From Streptomyces sp. CB02366 (GTDB lineage: Bacteria > Actinomycetota > Actinomycetes > Streptomycetales > Streptomycetaceae), in assembly GCF_001905905.1 (NCBI RefSeq), contig NZ_LIVT01000002.1, positions 248,001 through 312,000 on the forward strand: 64,000 nt of DNA, given 5' to 3'. Shown here piece by piece: positions 41,919 to 51,238 of the stretch. Each line of letters starts with the position of its first letter. Position 1 is the stretch's first letter. The notes beneath the pieces are model-generated. The model saw only the letters and a list, made by a program, of their open reading frames with translations, made no database searches and was not told where the DNA came from. Made by a program: the position numbers and the translations under genes.

Positions 41919-42923
41919 TCATGCGGCGGGGAGCGGCCAGGTGTACGGGCCCTGCGGGTCGTCGAGCCACGCCCACTGCCGCCCCCGGGCGACCGTGATG
42001 CCGTACCTCTCCCGCTGCGGGCGCCCCTCGCGTTCCCAGAGGGAGAGGACCTCGTGCGGATCGAGCGCGCCCGCCGTCAGGGTCAGCAGGAACCGGAACA
42101 GGTCGTCCCCCGCCACCCGGCCCGGCAGCCCGCCGGGGCGCGGAAGGGGACCGGCGTCCGGGTGCGCCCCGCGCAGGGGCACGAAATACGCCGGGGTGTG
42201 AAGGAAGTGCCCCTCCGCGAGCGGGCCGTGCGCCGTCGCGCGGACCCGGAGCGAGACCAGCCCCGTGGCGAGCGGTGCGATGATCCGCGCCCCCGGACGG
42301 CACTGTTCCGGCCAGCTCGACGGCAGGGACGGCAGGGTGCAGGTCGCGATGATCCGGTCGTACGGAGCGTGTGCCGGGCAGCCCCGCGCGCCGTCGCCGG
42401 TGACCACTGCGGGGTGGAAGCCGGCCGCGGCGAGGTGGCCGCGTGCCGCGTCCGTGATCTCCGGGTCCAGATCGACGGTGGTCACCGCCTGTTCGCCGAG
42501 CCGGTGGGAGAGCAGGCCCGCGTTGTAGCCGGGGCCGGTTCCGATCTCCAGGACGGTGTGTCCGTCCGCCACGTCGAGGGCGTCGAGCATCAGGGCCATC
42601 AGGGACGGCTGGCTGGAGGACGAGACGAGTTCGCCGTCCTTGAGGCGGGTGGCCAGCGCCCCGTCCGCGTACACCCCGCGCAGCCAGCGGGAGCGGCGTT
42701 CGGGGTCGGGGTCCTCGCCCCAGAGGCGTTCGTAACCCCGGATCCCGTGCACGTAGAAGAACGGCACGAACAGATGGCGGGGGACCTCCGCGAAGGCGGT
42801 GCGCCAGGCGGGGTCGGTGAACGCGCCCTGTGCGGCGATCTCCCGTACCAGGGCCGCCCGCGCCGCGTCGGCCTCGGCGTCGCCGGAGGGGGGCGGGGTG
42901 GATCCGTACCGGTGTGCGCCCAT
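41919..42923 (-). CDS. Protein-L-isoaspartate O-methyltransferase-like methyltransferase
   Basis: SAM-dependent methyltransferase of 334 residues. The PCMT hallmarks are present: SSSSQPSLMALMLDAL before motif I, VLEIGTGPGYNAGLLSHRLG (motif I), VTTVDLDPEI (motif II) and PYDRIIATCTLPSLP (post-motif). The longer N- and C-termini place it with the actinobacterial 'methyltransferase, FxLD/PCMT-like' proteins, some of which act in RiPP biosynthesis and others in protein repair; no precursor peptide gene is near, so repair-like activity is the default reading. ATG 42923 is chosen from protein start MGAHRYG; GGAGG is only one base away, so the start is not certain. Confidence 0.8.
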   Translation of the reverse strand: MGAHRYGSTPPPSGDAEADAARAALVREIAAQGAFTDPAWRTAFAEVPRHLFVPFFYVHGIRGYERLWGEDPDPERRSRWLRGVYADGALATRLKDGELVSSSSQPSLMALMLDALDVADGHTVLEIGTGPGYNAGLLSHRLGEQAVTTVDLDPEITDAARGHLAAAGFHPAVVTGDGARGCPAHAPYDRIIATCTLPSLPSSWPEQCRPGARIIAPLATGLVSLRVRATAHGPLAEGHFLHTPAYFVPLRGAHPDAGPLPRPGGLPGRVAGDDLFRFLLTLTAGALDPHEVLSLWEREGRPQRERYGITVARGRQWAWLDDPQGPYTWPLPAA

Positions 42924-43050
42924 ACCTCCACTGTCCTGCGCCGGAGCCGTGCGGGCGAGCGGTGCGCGGCGGACGGCGAACAGCGCGGCGAGCGCGGACC
43001 GGACCGGTGTCCGCGGACCGGGCCGGTGCCCGCCCGGTCCGCCCGCCCTT

Positions 43051-43062
43051 GGTCCTAGGACC
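43051..43062. promoter_or_regulatory. 12-bp palindrome upstream of the globin gene
   Basis: GGTCCTAGGACC is a perfect palindrome 37 bases upstream of the GTG start of the truncated haemoglobin and 128 bases from the divergent methyltransferase start. It is the clearest operator-like site in that divergent gap. The regulator is unknown. Confidence 0.45.
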
Positions 43063-43098
43063 CCCGTCCTCGGCCGGGACGTCTGCGACCATGGACGG

Positions 43099-43503
43099 GT
43101 GACTGAGATTCCGCGCGACACGCTTCAGGAGCAGACCTTCTACGAGCAGGTCGGCGGCGAGGCGACCTTCCGGCGCCTGGTCCACCGCTTCTACCAGGGC
43201 GTGGCGGGCGACGAGCTGCTGCGGCCGATGTACCCGGAGGAGGACCTGGGCCCGGCCGAGGAGCGGTTCGCGCTGTTCCTGATGCAGTACTGGGGCGGTC
43301 CGCGCACCTACAGCGACCACCGGGGCCACCCCCGGCTGCGGATGCGACACGCGCCGTTCCGGGTGGACCGGGCGGCCCATGACGCCTGGCTCACCCACAT
43401 GCGGGCGGCGCTGGACGAGTTGGAGCTCGCGCCGGAGCACGAGCGGCAGTTGTGGGACTACATGACGTACGCCGCCGCCTCGATGATCAACACTGCCGAC
43501 TGA
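43099..43503 (+). CDS. glbO: Truncated haemoglobin (group II, trHbO-like)
   Basis: Haem-binding globin of 134 residues with the 2-on-2 helical fold. TFYEQVGGEATFRRLVHRFYQGV is the helix A-B/E start typical of group II. The motif LRPMYPEEDLGPAEERFALFLMQYWGGP follows, where the Trp-Gly-Gly-Pro-Y/R pattern is diagnostic. HPRLRMRHAPF supplies the proximal histidine region. It likely handles O2, NO or redox stress near the respiratory chain. The start is GTG 43099 (MTEIPRDTL); an ATG at 43091 is out of frame. It is divergent from the methyltransferase gene. Confidence 0.92.
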   Translation: MTEIPRDTLQEQTFYEQVGGEATFRRLVHRFYQGVAGDELLRPMYPEEDLGPAEERFALFLMQYWGGPRTYSDHRGHPRLRMRHAPFRVDRAAHDAWLTHMRAALDELELAPEHERQLWDYMTYAAASMINTAD

Positions 43504-43886
43504 GCGGCGCCGCCGACCGCCCGCCGGCCCCTCGGCACCGCTGACCGGCCGCCGCCGACGGATGCGCCGCGCCCCGATCGACCGGACCGGACGGCGCCGC
43601 CCTGCGGCCGCCCGGACCGGGCGACGGTGCGCCGCGGTCAGTCCGTCCCGGCGTCGATGCCGGCCGATCACGCTCCGGCCCCTCCGCCCCACCTGAGCGT
43701 GACGGGAGAACGATCCGTGACCGGGCGGCTCCGGGCGGCTGCGGAATCCGGCGTTCCGTCTCCGCATAACGATCACGATCGCATCAAGGTGTACCGGCAA
43801 GCGGTTACCGAACCCCGGTCGCCTCTGAAAGCATCACCGGTACGCCGGGGGGCGTGCGCATGCGGTGTTTCGGGGCTGGGGGGCAA
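43504..43886. other. Gap upstream of the FtsX-type exporter operon
   Basis: This 383-base gap begins with GC-rich, partly self-complementary sequence that could terminate the globin transcript, though no clean stem was found. Its right half is less GC-rich around 43763-43800 (CGCATAACGATCACGATCGCATC), probably the promoter area of the exporter operon, but I could not assign a -35/-10 pair. An 87-codon open frame spanning it has poor codon character. Confidence 0.35.
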
Positions 43887-46800
43887 GTGACGGGTTTCGT
43901 CCTTCTGCGGGTGCGGGCTCATCGCCTGCTGCTCTCCGCGGCCCTCCTCGCCGTCCTGCTGACCACGTCCGTCCTGGCCGCGCTCACCGCGTTCTCCGGT
44001 TCCGTGGGCGACGCGGCCCTGCGCCACACGCTCACCCACGGCTCGGCCGCCTCCGCCTCCCTCGTGGTGACCGCCTCCGTGGGCCACGAGCGGCGCGCCG
44101 AGGCCGACGAGACCGTCCGCGCGGTCTCCCGGAACGCCTTCGACGGACTGCCCGTGACGGTGGGGAAGCTGGAGAGTTCGGGGTCGTACGCCCTGCCGCG
44201 CACCCTCCAGGACCCGGCCGCCCGGCGCGGCGAGCCGGACCTGACCCAGTTCGCCGCCCTCGACCGCACCCGGGTGCGGATCACCGAGGGCAGGGCTCCC
44301 GAGGCCGCCCCCGGAGACGGCGGGCCCGTCCGGGTCGCCCTGCCCGTCGTCGCCGCCGAGGCGCTGAAGCTGAAGCCGGGCGAGCGGTTCACCGTCACCG
44401 ACCGGCTGCGCGACGAGAAGCGGCAGGTCCTGGTCACCGGCGTCTACGAGGCCGCCGACCAGTCCGATCCGTACTGGCAGCTCGATCCGCTCGGCGGACG
44501 CGGGGTGCGGAAGCTGGCGTTCACCACGTACGGCCCGCTGCTCACCGACCCCTCGGTCCTCGCCTCCGGCGCCCTCAGCGGCGGGAACACGGCGTGGCTG
44601 GCCACCGCCGACTTCGCCGGGCTGACCACCGGCTCCATGGAGGGGCTGCGCGAGGCGTCGGCCGCCGCCCCCGGGGCGCTGACCGCCGCACCGGTCTTCT
44701 CCTCCGGCGTCACCGCGCGTACGGCGCTGCCGACCGTGCTCGACCAGCTCGACCGGGCCCTGCTGGTCTCCCGTTCCACCTTGATGATCGTGGCGGTGCA
44801 GTTGGTGCTGCTCGCCGCGTACGCCCTGCTGCTGGTGGCACGGCTGCTGAACAGCGAGCGCGACGGCGAACGCGAACTGCTGCGGGCCCGGGGCGGTTCC
44901 CGCGGCCGGATCACCTCGTTCGCCGCGCTGGAGGCGCTGCTGCTCGCCGTGCCCGCCGCCGTGGTCGCGCCGCTGCTGGCGGGGCCGTTGACCGGGCTGC
45001 TGGCCGACCGCAGCGCCCTGTCCCGGATCGGACTGCGGGTCGGCGAGTCCTCGGCCTCCACCGTCTGGCTGGTCTCCGCGGGCGTCGCGCTGGCCTGCGC
45101 GCTGGCCGTGGTGGCCCCGTCGCTGGCGGCCGGGGCGGGCGGGCGCAGGACCCGGGCCGCTTCGCTGCCCGGCCCGGTGCGGGCGGGCGCGGACGTCGGG
45201 CTCCTCCTGATCGCGGCGGTTGCGTACTGGCAGCTCGACCGGCAGGCCGGCGGCGGGGCGCTCACCGGCGACCGGGACGGCGACCTCGGGGTGGACCCCC
45301 TGCTGGTGGCCGCCCCGGCCCTGGCGCTGCTCGCCGGAACGGTCCTGACCCTGCGTCTGCTGCCGCCCGCCGCGAAGCTCGCCGAGCGGTGGGCGGCCAG
45401 GGGCCGGGGGCTGCCGGCGGCCCTGGCGGGCTGGCAGTTCAGCCGCCGCCCGCTGCGCGGCGCGGGCCCGGTGCTGCTGCTGGTCCTGTCGGTGGCGATG
45501 GGCATGCTGGCGATCGGGCAGAGCGCCTCGTGGAACCGTTCGCAGTCCGACCAGGCCGACTTCGCCTCCGGCGCCTCGGTGCGGATGGTGAGCGGGCCCG
45601 GGGGCGGACCGGCGACGGCCGGCGCCTACACCGCCCTGCCCGGGGTGCGGCAGGCCGCTCCCGCCTTCCGGACCGACGTGGAGGTCTCCGGCGGGCGCAC
45701 GGCCGAGGTCCTCGCCCTGGACACGGCCCACGCGGACGAGCGGATGCTGATGCGCTCCGACCTCTCCGAGGAGAGCCCCCGCCGGCTGTTCGAGACCATC
45801 GCCCCCGGGCCCGCCCCGCGCCCCGGGCTCGTCCTGCCCAAGGACGGCACCCGGCTGAAGCTGGACCTGCGGATCACCGCGGTGGCGCCGAAGGGGGCCG
45901 CGCCGGGACCGGACGAGGAGCCGCCGGTGGCCACCCTGCTCCTGGAGGACCGCTACGGCCTCCCCTACCGCGCCCTCGCCGGTCCGGTGCCCGTGGACGG
46001 CGGTCCGGTCGCGGTGTCCGTACCGGTGTCGGCGGCGGGCGGCCTGGCCCTGACCGGCGTCGAGGTGGACGGACAGCCGCCGGGGGACCGCGCACGGCGG
46101 CAGCGGGTCTCCCTGAGCGACGTGCGGGTGGTCACCGCGTCCGGCACCGAACGCCCGGTCACCGCGTCCGCTCCGGTGCGCTGGGAGGGGTCCATGGCGT
46201 TCACCGAGGGGGGCGAGGTCCGGCGCGGCGAAGCGCCGGTGCGCAACGGGGCGTCGGACCTGCCGGACTTCACGTACGGCACCGGGGCGGGCGACGAGGA
46301 GTCCTGGGAGCCGGTCACCAGCACCCTGCGGATCACCGCCGCCCGGCCGAAGGCCACGTCCGTCAAGGCGGTGGCGACGGACGCCTACCTGAAGAGCACC
46401 AACGCGAAGCTGGGCGACGGGATCGACGTCACCCTGGCCGGGAACACCGTCCGGGTGGAGCTGGCCGCCTCCGTGCGGCGGCTGCCCACCACGGAGGCGG
46501 TGGAGCCGTCCGGGGCCGAGGACCCGGTGAGCGGCGGCGGTGCGCTGCTGATGGACCTCAAGGCCGTCACCCAGGTCCTGGCCCTCCGGCCGACCGCGAC
46601 GATCGAGGCGTCCGAGTGGTGGCTGAGCGCCGCCCCCGGCGGCGCCGCGAAGACGGCCGCCGCCCTGCGCGCCCTGCCGGACACCGACCCGGCGCAGGTC
46701 CTGGTCCGCGCGGAGGCCGCCCAGCGGCTGGTGGACGACCCGCTGGGGGCCGGGCCGCAGTCGGCGCTGTCGGCCGTCGCGGTGGTCGCCGCCGCGCTGG

Positions 46801-47174
46801 CGGCGGTCGGCTTCGCGGTCAGCGCCTCGGGCTCCCGACGCGAACGGTCGGCCGAGCTGGGCGTGTTGCGGGCACTGGGCGCCCCGCGCCGCCGGCTGGC
46901 CCGCATGGTCGCCGCCGAGCAGGGTGTGCTGATCGTCCTCGCCCTGCTGATCGGGCTCGGCATCGGCACGGTGCTGACCCGGGCCGTCGTCCCGCTCATC
47001 GTGTTGACCGGACAGGCCGGGCGGCCCGTTCCACCGGTGCTGGTCGAGCTGCCCGCCGGGCAGATCGCGGCACTGCTGGCGGGGGTCGCCGCCCTGCCGC
47101 TCGTGATCGTCGCGGCGATGGCGCTGCGCCGCGGGAACCCGGCGGTCACGCTGCGCCACCAGGGGGACCACTGA
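43887..47174 (+). CDS. FtsX/MacB-type ABC exporter permease (1095 aa)
   Basis: Large membrane protein of the MacB/FtsX permease class. A first helix near residues 12-35 (LLSAALLAVLLTTSVLAAL) is followed by a large extracytoplasmic domain. A central cluster of helices includes STLMIVAVQLVLLAAYALLLV with RDGERELLRARGGSRGRI, the conserved cytoplasmic turn of FtsX domains. A second large domain and a C-terminal FtsX core (LAAVGFAVSASGSRRERSAELGVLRALGA) complete it. GTG 43887 with GGGGGG upstream is preferred; 43854 and 43860 are alternatives. The next permease starts one base after its stop. Substrate unknown; such systems export lipids, peptides or drugs, or act on envelope signals. Confidence 0.82.
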   Translation: MTGFVLLRVRAHRLLLSAALLAVLLTTSVLAALTAFSGSVGDAALRHTLTHGSAASASLVVTASVGHERRAEADETVRAVSRNAFDGLPVTVGKLESSGSYALPRTLQDPAARRGEPDLTQFAALDRTRVRITEGRAPEAAPGDGGPVRVALPVVAAEALKLKPGERFTVTDRLRDEKRQVLVTGVYEAADQSDPYWQLDPLGGRGVRKLAFTTYGPLLTDPSVLASGALSGGNTAWLATADFAGLTTGSMEGLREASAAAPGALTAAPVFSSGVTARTALPTVLDQLDRALLVSRSTLMIVAVQLVLLAAYALLLVARLLNSERDGERELLRARGGSRGRITSFAALEALLLAVPAAVVAPLLAGPLTGLLADRSALSRIGLRVGESSASTVWLVSAGVALACALAVVAPSLAAGAGGRRTRAASLPGPVRAGADVGLLLIAAVAYWQLDRQAGGGALTGDRDGDLGVDPLLVAAPALALLAGTVLTLRLLPPAAKLAERWAARGRGLPAALAGWQFSRRPLRGAGPVLLLVLSVAMGMLAIGQSASWNRSQSDQADFASGASVRMVSGPGGGPATAGAYTALPGVRQAAPAFRTDVEVSGGRTAEVLALDTAHADERMLMRSDLSEESPRRLFETIAPGPAPRPGLVLPKDGTRLKLDLRITAVAPKGAAPGPDEEPPVATLLLEDRYGLPYRALAGPVPVDGGPVAVSVPVSAAGGLALTGVEVDGQPPGDRARRQRVSLSDVRVVTASGTERPVTASAPVRWEGSMAFTEGGEVRRGEAPVRNGASDLPDFTYGTGAGDEESWEPVTSTLRITAARPKATSVKAVATDAYLKSTNAKLGDGIDVTLAGNTVRVELAASVRRLPTTEAVEPSGAEDPVSGGGALLMDLKAVTQVLALRPTATIEASEWWLSAAPGGAAKTAAALRALPDTDPAQVLVRAEAAQRLVDDPLGAGPQSALSAVAVVAAALAAVGFAVSASGSRRERSAELGVLRALGAPRRRLARMVAAEQGVLIVLALLIGLGIGTVLTRAVVPLIVLTGQAGRPVPPVLVELPAGQIAALLAGVAALPLVIVAAMALRRGNPAVTLRHQGDH

Positions 47175-47175
47175 T

Positions 47176-50061
47176 ATGAGCGACGACAAGCGGGCCGCCG
47201 AGGCCCCCTGGATCCGTACCCGGCTGCGGACCGCGCCCGGTGCGGCGTCGGCCCTGGCGGTGCTGGTGCTGGTGACGGCGTTCCTCGCCGCGGCGTTCCC
47301 GCGCGCCGTGGACGCGTACGAGACGGAGGGGCTGCGCCACGACATCCTGACGGCCGCCGCGAGCCGCAGCGTCGTGGAGGTGTCCCGTCCGCAGCCCGGT
47401 CTCGAACTGCCGCAGGGGCAGCGGGAAGCCGAGACGCGGAGCCCCGTGCTGGCGCGGATCGGGGCGGGGCTCCTGAAGGCGCTGCCGGCGCCGCTGCGCG
47501 CCGACACCGCGTCGGTCGCGTACGGGGTGCGCACCACGAAGCCGACCGTCGCGGACGAGCCCTGGCTGCCCAGGCCGGAGGCGTTGCCGCCGCGGCTCAT
47601 GTACGCGGCGCAGTCGGGTCTGAAGGAGCACGCCACCCTGACCTCGGGCGCCTGGCCGACGACTCCCCGGCAGGTGACCTCGGCCACCCGTGCGGTGCAG
47701 GGCGCGGTCACCGAGGAGACGGCGGCCGAGCTGAAGGTGAAGGTCGGCGCGACCGTCACGCTGCTCACCGCGGCCCAGGAACCCATCACCGTGACGATCA
47801 CCGGCATCGTGGCTCCGCGCGACCCGCGGGGAAGCTACTGGTCCGCCGATCCGCTGCTGCGCACCCCGTCCCTGGTCATGGACCCCGCGAGCCCCTTCCC
47901 GCAGCACTACTGGACCGGCGCCGTCCTGCTGGCCGAGGACGCCGGTCCCGCGCTCCTGAGCACGGCCGCCGAGCCCGTCCTCTACTGGCGCATCCCGCCC
48001 GACCCGGCCGGGCTGACCGGCCCCGACGGCGCGCGGCTGACGTCCGCCATCGCCTCGCTGGAGAGCGGCCCCGGGCTGCTGAAGGTGCGCGAGATCGCCG
48101 GCGGCACCGCGGTGGTCTCCACCGGCCTCGGCCACATCGTGGAGGCCAACGGGCGGATGCGCGACGCGATCAGCCCCGTCATCGCGGTCGCCGCCCTCGG
48201 GATCGGCTCGGTGGCCGCCGTCGTCCTGCTGATGACGGGCGCCCTGATCGCCGGCCGCCGCCGCGCCGAACTGGCGCTGATGCGCTCGCGCGGCGGCTCG
48301 CTGCGCGGCATCGGCGGCCGGCTGCTCGCGGAGACCGCGGTGACCGTCCTGCCCGCGAGCGCGCTCGGTCTGCTGCTCGCGACGCTGCTCGTGGGCGAGG
48401 GCCGGTGGTGGCCGGGGGCGCTGGCCGCGGCCGGGGTCGGGCTGCTGGTGTGCGTCGCCCTGCCGCTGCGCACGACGCTCCAGCACATCCGGCCCGTCCT
48501 GGGCACACCGCGCGAGGACATGGTGAGTGCGCGGCCGTCGCGCCGCCGCACCGTCGTCGAACTGACCCTGGTCGTGCTGGCCGCCGGCGCGGTGACGGCG
48601 CTGCGCCGACGGGGTACGGCCGCCGAGGGCGGCGCCGACCTGCTGGTCAGCGCCGCGCCCGTGCTGGTCGCGCTGATCGCGGCGCTGGTGCTGGTGCGGC
48701 TCCACCCGCTGCCCCTGCGGCTCGCCGCCCGCCCCGTGGCCCGGCTGCGGGGGGCGATCGGCTTCCTCTCGCTGGCCCGCGCCGGGCGGTCCTCGGCCGG
48801 TGGGGCGCTGCCGCTGCTCGCCCTGCTGCTGGCGCTGGCCACGGCGGCGTTCGGCGGTTCGGTGATCGCCGGTATCGGGGACGCGCGGGACGACGCGGCG
48901 CTGGCGGCGGTCGGGGCGGACGCCCGGGTCAGCGGCCGGAGCGAGCGCACGACGCTCCCCGACGAGGTGGTCCGCACGGTGAGCCGGCTGGAGGGCGTAC
49001 GGGACGCGGCGCCGGTACGGATCGAGTACGGCGTGGTCCTGCCCGAGGCGGCTCCCGGCGGGACCGGGGCCGGGGCCACCGACGAGAGCGACGACGACGG
49101 TACGGAGGCGGGCGCCGGTGCGGTTTCCGGTACGGACACGGGGGCGGCCACCGACTCCAGGACGGCGACCCTGGTGGGCGTCGATCCCCTCTCGTACGCG
49201 CGGGCGGCCCGCGTCGCGGGGCTCCCGGACCTCCCGGCCGACCGGCTGAGGTTCACCGGCGCCACGGCCCGCCCGGTCGAGGAGGGCGAGGGCGGGCCCG
49301 AACAGGTCCTGCCGGTCATCGCCTCCCCGGGGGTGGCGGCCCGGCTGGGCAAGGAGCCGCGCGCGATCAGGACGCTGTCCGGCAACTTCGCGGTACGGGT
49401 CGTGGGGACCACGCAGCGCGCCGCGGCCGTCCCCTCCACCGACTTCCTGATCGTGAACTCCGCCTCCCTGGAGCAGGGCGCGCCCACCACGCTGCTCCTC
49501 GCCGGGACGCCGGAGGCCGGAAAGCTGCGTGCGGCGGTCGCGGAGAGCGGCGAGGAGTACGCCGTGAAGCTGCGTTCCGAGGAGCGCGCCAGGTATGTGG
49601 ACACCCCGATGCAGGCGGGGGCCGAGCGGATCTACCTCGCGGCCGTCGCGGCGGGCGCCGGGTACGCACTGCTGGCCGTCCTGCTGTCGCTGCTCCAGAC
49701 CGCGCCGGAGCGCAAGACCCTGCTGGCACGGCTGCGCACGATGGGGCTCACCACCGCGCAGGGGAGGCGGCTGCTGGCCTTCGAGGCGACACCGCAGGCG
49801 CTGCTGGCGGCGGGCGGCGGCCTGTTCACCGGCTGGGCGACCATAGCCCTGCTCTCCCCCGGCATCGACCTGGTGCCGCTGGCGCTCGCGGGCGTCGCCG
49901 GATCGGAGACGGGCCCCGTCGCACTGCGCGCCGACCTCTGGTCGCTGGGACTGCCCGCCGCCGGGGTGGTGGCGCTCGCCGCGGCGGTCGCGGGTGTGCA
50001 GGCCTGGTGGGCGAGCCGCCGCGGATCGATCACCGAACTCAGGGCAGGAGACTCCCGATGA
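47176..50061 (+). CDS. FtsX/MacB-type ABC exporter permease (961 aa)
   Basis: Second large FtsX-type permease, 961 residues. The first helix is at about residues 20-42 (GAASALAVLVLVTAFLAAAFP). An extracytoplasmic domain is followed by a helix cluster (AALGIGSVAAVVLLMTGALIAGRRRAELALMRSRGGS) with the FtsX cytoplasmic turn. The middle is a Ser/Gly/Asp-rich stretch (TDESDDDGTEAGAG), and the C-terminal core ends in LRTMGLTTAQGRRLLAFEA and helices to GVQAWWASRRGS. It overlaps the ATPase start by four bases (ATGA). It likely forms a heterodimer with the preceding permease. Confidence 0.82.
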   Translation: MSDDKRAAEAPWIRTRLRTAPGAASALAVLVLVTAFLAAAFPRAVDAYETEGLRHDILTAAASRSVVEVSRPQPGLELPQGQREAETRSPVLARIGAGLLKALPAPLRADTASVAYGVRTTKPTVADEPWLPRPEALPPRLMYAAQSGLKEHATLTSGAWPTTPRQVTSATRAVQGAVTEETAAELKVKVGATVTLLTAAQEPITVTITGIVAPRDPRGSYWSADPLLRTPSLVMDPASPFPQHYWTGAVLLAEDAGPALLSTAAEPVLYWRIPPDPAGLTGPDGARLTSAIASLESGPGLLKVREIAGGTAVVSTGLGHIVEANGRMRDAISPVIAVAALGIGSVAAVVLLMTGALIAGRRRAELALMRSRGGSLRGIGGRLLAETAVTVLPASALGLLLATLLVGEGRWWPGALAAAGVGLLVCVALPLRTTLQHIRPVLGTPREDMVSARPSRRRTVVELTLVVLAAGAVTALRRRGTAAEGGADLLVSAAPVLVALIAALVLVRLHPLPLRLAARPVARLRGAIGFLSLARAGRSSAGGALPLLALLLALATAAFGGSVIAGIGDARDDAALAAVGADARVSGRSERTTLPDEVVRTVSRLEGVRDAAPVRIEYGVVLPEAAPGGTGAGATDESDDDGTEAGAGAVSGTDTGAATDSRTATLVGVDPLSYARAARVAGLPDLPADRLRFTGATARPVEEGEGGPEQVLPVIASPGVAARLGKEPRAIRTLSGNFAVRVVGTTQRAAAVPSTDFLIVNSASLEQGAPTTLLLAGTPEAGKLRAAVAESGEEYAVKLRSEERARYVDTPMQAGAERIYLAAVAAGAGYALLAVLLSLLQTAPERKTLLARLRTMGLTTAQGRRLLAFEATPQALLAAGGGLFTGWATIALLSPGIDLVPLALAGVAGSETGPVALRADLWSLGLPAAGVVALAAAVAGVQAWWASRRGSITELRAGDSR

Positions 50062-51137
50062 CCTCGTCCACCGAGACGGCGGGCACGGCCGGAACGGCCA
50101 AAGCAGCCGGAGCAGCCGGAGCAGCCGGAGCAGCCGGAACGACGCTGGCGGAGCTGGAGCGGCGGGCGGCGGCCCGCCGGGACCGCCCCTCCTACGGGCA
50201 CGACGCGCTGATCGCCTGCGACCGCGTGGTGCGGATCTTCACCACGGACGGCGTGGAGGTGCAGGCGCTCCAGGGCCTCGACCTGCTGGTCCAGGAGGGC
50301 GAGTTGATGGCCCTGGTGGGGGCGTCGGGCAGCGGGAAGTCGACGCTGATGAACATCCTGGCGGGCCTGGACGTGCCGACCGCCGGTTCGGCGAAGGTCG
50401 CGGGATGCGACCTGCTGTCGATGGGCCCGAAGGAGCGGCTGCGCTACCGCCGGGACGTGGTCGGGTTCGTCTGGCAGCAGACCGCCCGCAACCTGCTCCC
50501 CTACCTCACCGCGATCCAGAACATCACCCTGCCCATGCAGTTGCGCGGCGGGATCGGCAAGCGCGAACGGGCGGCCCGCGCCGAGTCGCTGCTCACCATG
50601 CTCGACATCGAGCAGTGCCGCGACCGGCGCCCCCAGCAGCTGTCCGGCGGCCAGCAGCAGCGGGTGGCCATCGCGGTGGCGCTGGCCAACACCCCGTCCG
50701 TGCTGCTGGCGGACGAGCCGACCGGGGAACTGGACTCGGCCACCGGGGAGCAGGTCTTCGCCGCGTTCCGCCGGGCCAACGAGGAGTTGGGGACCTCGAT
50801 CGTGATCGTCACCCACGATCAGGCGGTCGCGAACGAGGTGCGGCGTACGGTCGCCATCCGCGACGGCCGTACGTCCTCCGAGGTGCTGCGCCGCACGGAG
50901 GTGGACGCGGCGACGGGCCAGGAGTCGCAGGTGGCCCGGGAGTACGCGATGCTCGACCGGGCGGGGCGGCTCCAACTGCCCGCGGACCACACGCGGGCGC
51001 TGGGCATGGAGCACCGGGTGCTGCTGGAGCTGGAGCAGGACCACATCGGCGTCTGGCCGGACGCGCACGGAACGCGGGAGAAGACGGACGGGCCCGCACA
51101 GGACGGGCCCGCGCAGGAGGCTTCGGCCGAGGAGTGA
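50058..51137 (+). CDS. ABC exporter ATP-binding protein (MacB/LolD-type)
   Basis: ATPase of 359 residues that would power the two upstream permeases. Walker A is GASGSGKST (88-96), the Q-loop lies in VGFVWQQTARN, the signature LSGGQQQRVAIA, Walker B VLLADEPTGELD and the H-loop IVTHD. An Ala/Gly-rich N-terminal stretch is encoded by a 9-base repeat. About 110 residues beyond the usual domain end (after VAIRDGRTSSEVLR) form a charged tail, longer than in LolD-type subunits. Start ATG 50058 overlaps the permease stop. Confidence 0.93.
   Translation: MTSSTETAGTAGTAKAAGAAGAAGAAGTTLAELERRAAARRDRPSYGHDALIACDRVVRIFTTDGVEVQALQGLDLLVQEGELMALVGASGSGKSTLMNILAGLDVPTAGSAKVAGCDLLSMGPKERLRYRRDVVGFVWQQTARNLLPYLTAIQNITLPMQLRGGIGKRERAARAESLLTMLDIEQCRDRRPQQLSGGQQQRVAIAVALANTPSVLLADEPTGELDSATGEQVFAAFRRANEELGTSIVIVTHDQAVANEVRRTVAIRDGRTSSEVLRRTEVDAATGQESQVAREYAMLDRAGRLQLPADHTRALGMEHRVLLELEQDHIGVWPDAHGTREKTDGPAQDGPAQEASAEE
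50103..50138 (+). repeat. Four tandem 9-bp repeats (AGCAGCCGG)
   Basis: Four identical copies lie end to end inside the ABC ATPase gene and encode an Ala-Ala-Gly run in its N-terminal extension. In-frame copy changes would only alter the extension. Confidence 0.85.
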
Positions 51138-51238
51138 CGGGGCCGACTGCCCCGGGCACGCCCGGCTGCCTCGGCCGCCGCGCCCGACCGCCTCGGCCGG
51201 GTCCGCCTCCCGGACGCGCACGGCCGTCCGGTCTGCCC

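Noticed and set aside
41919..43503. RiPP cluster around the PCMT-like methyltransferase
   Set aside because: PCMT-like enzymes occur in some lanthipeptide clusters, but neither side encodes a precursor or cyclase: the neighbours are an FHA protein and a truncated haemoglobin.
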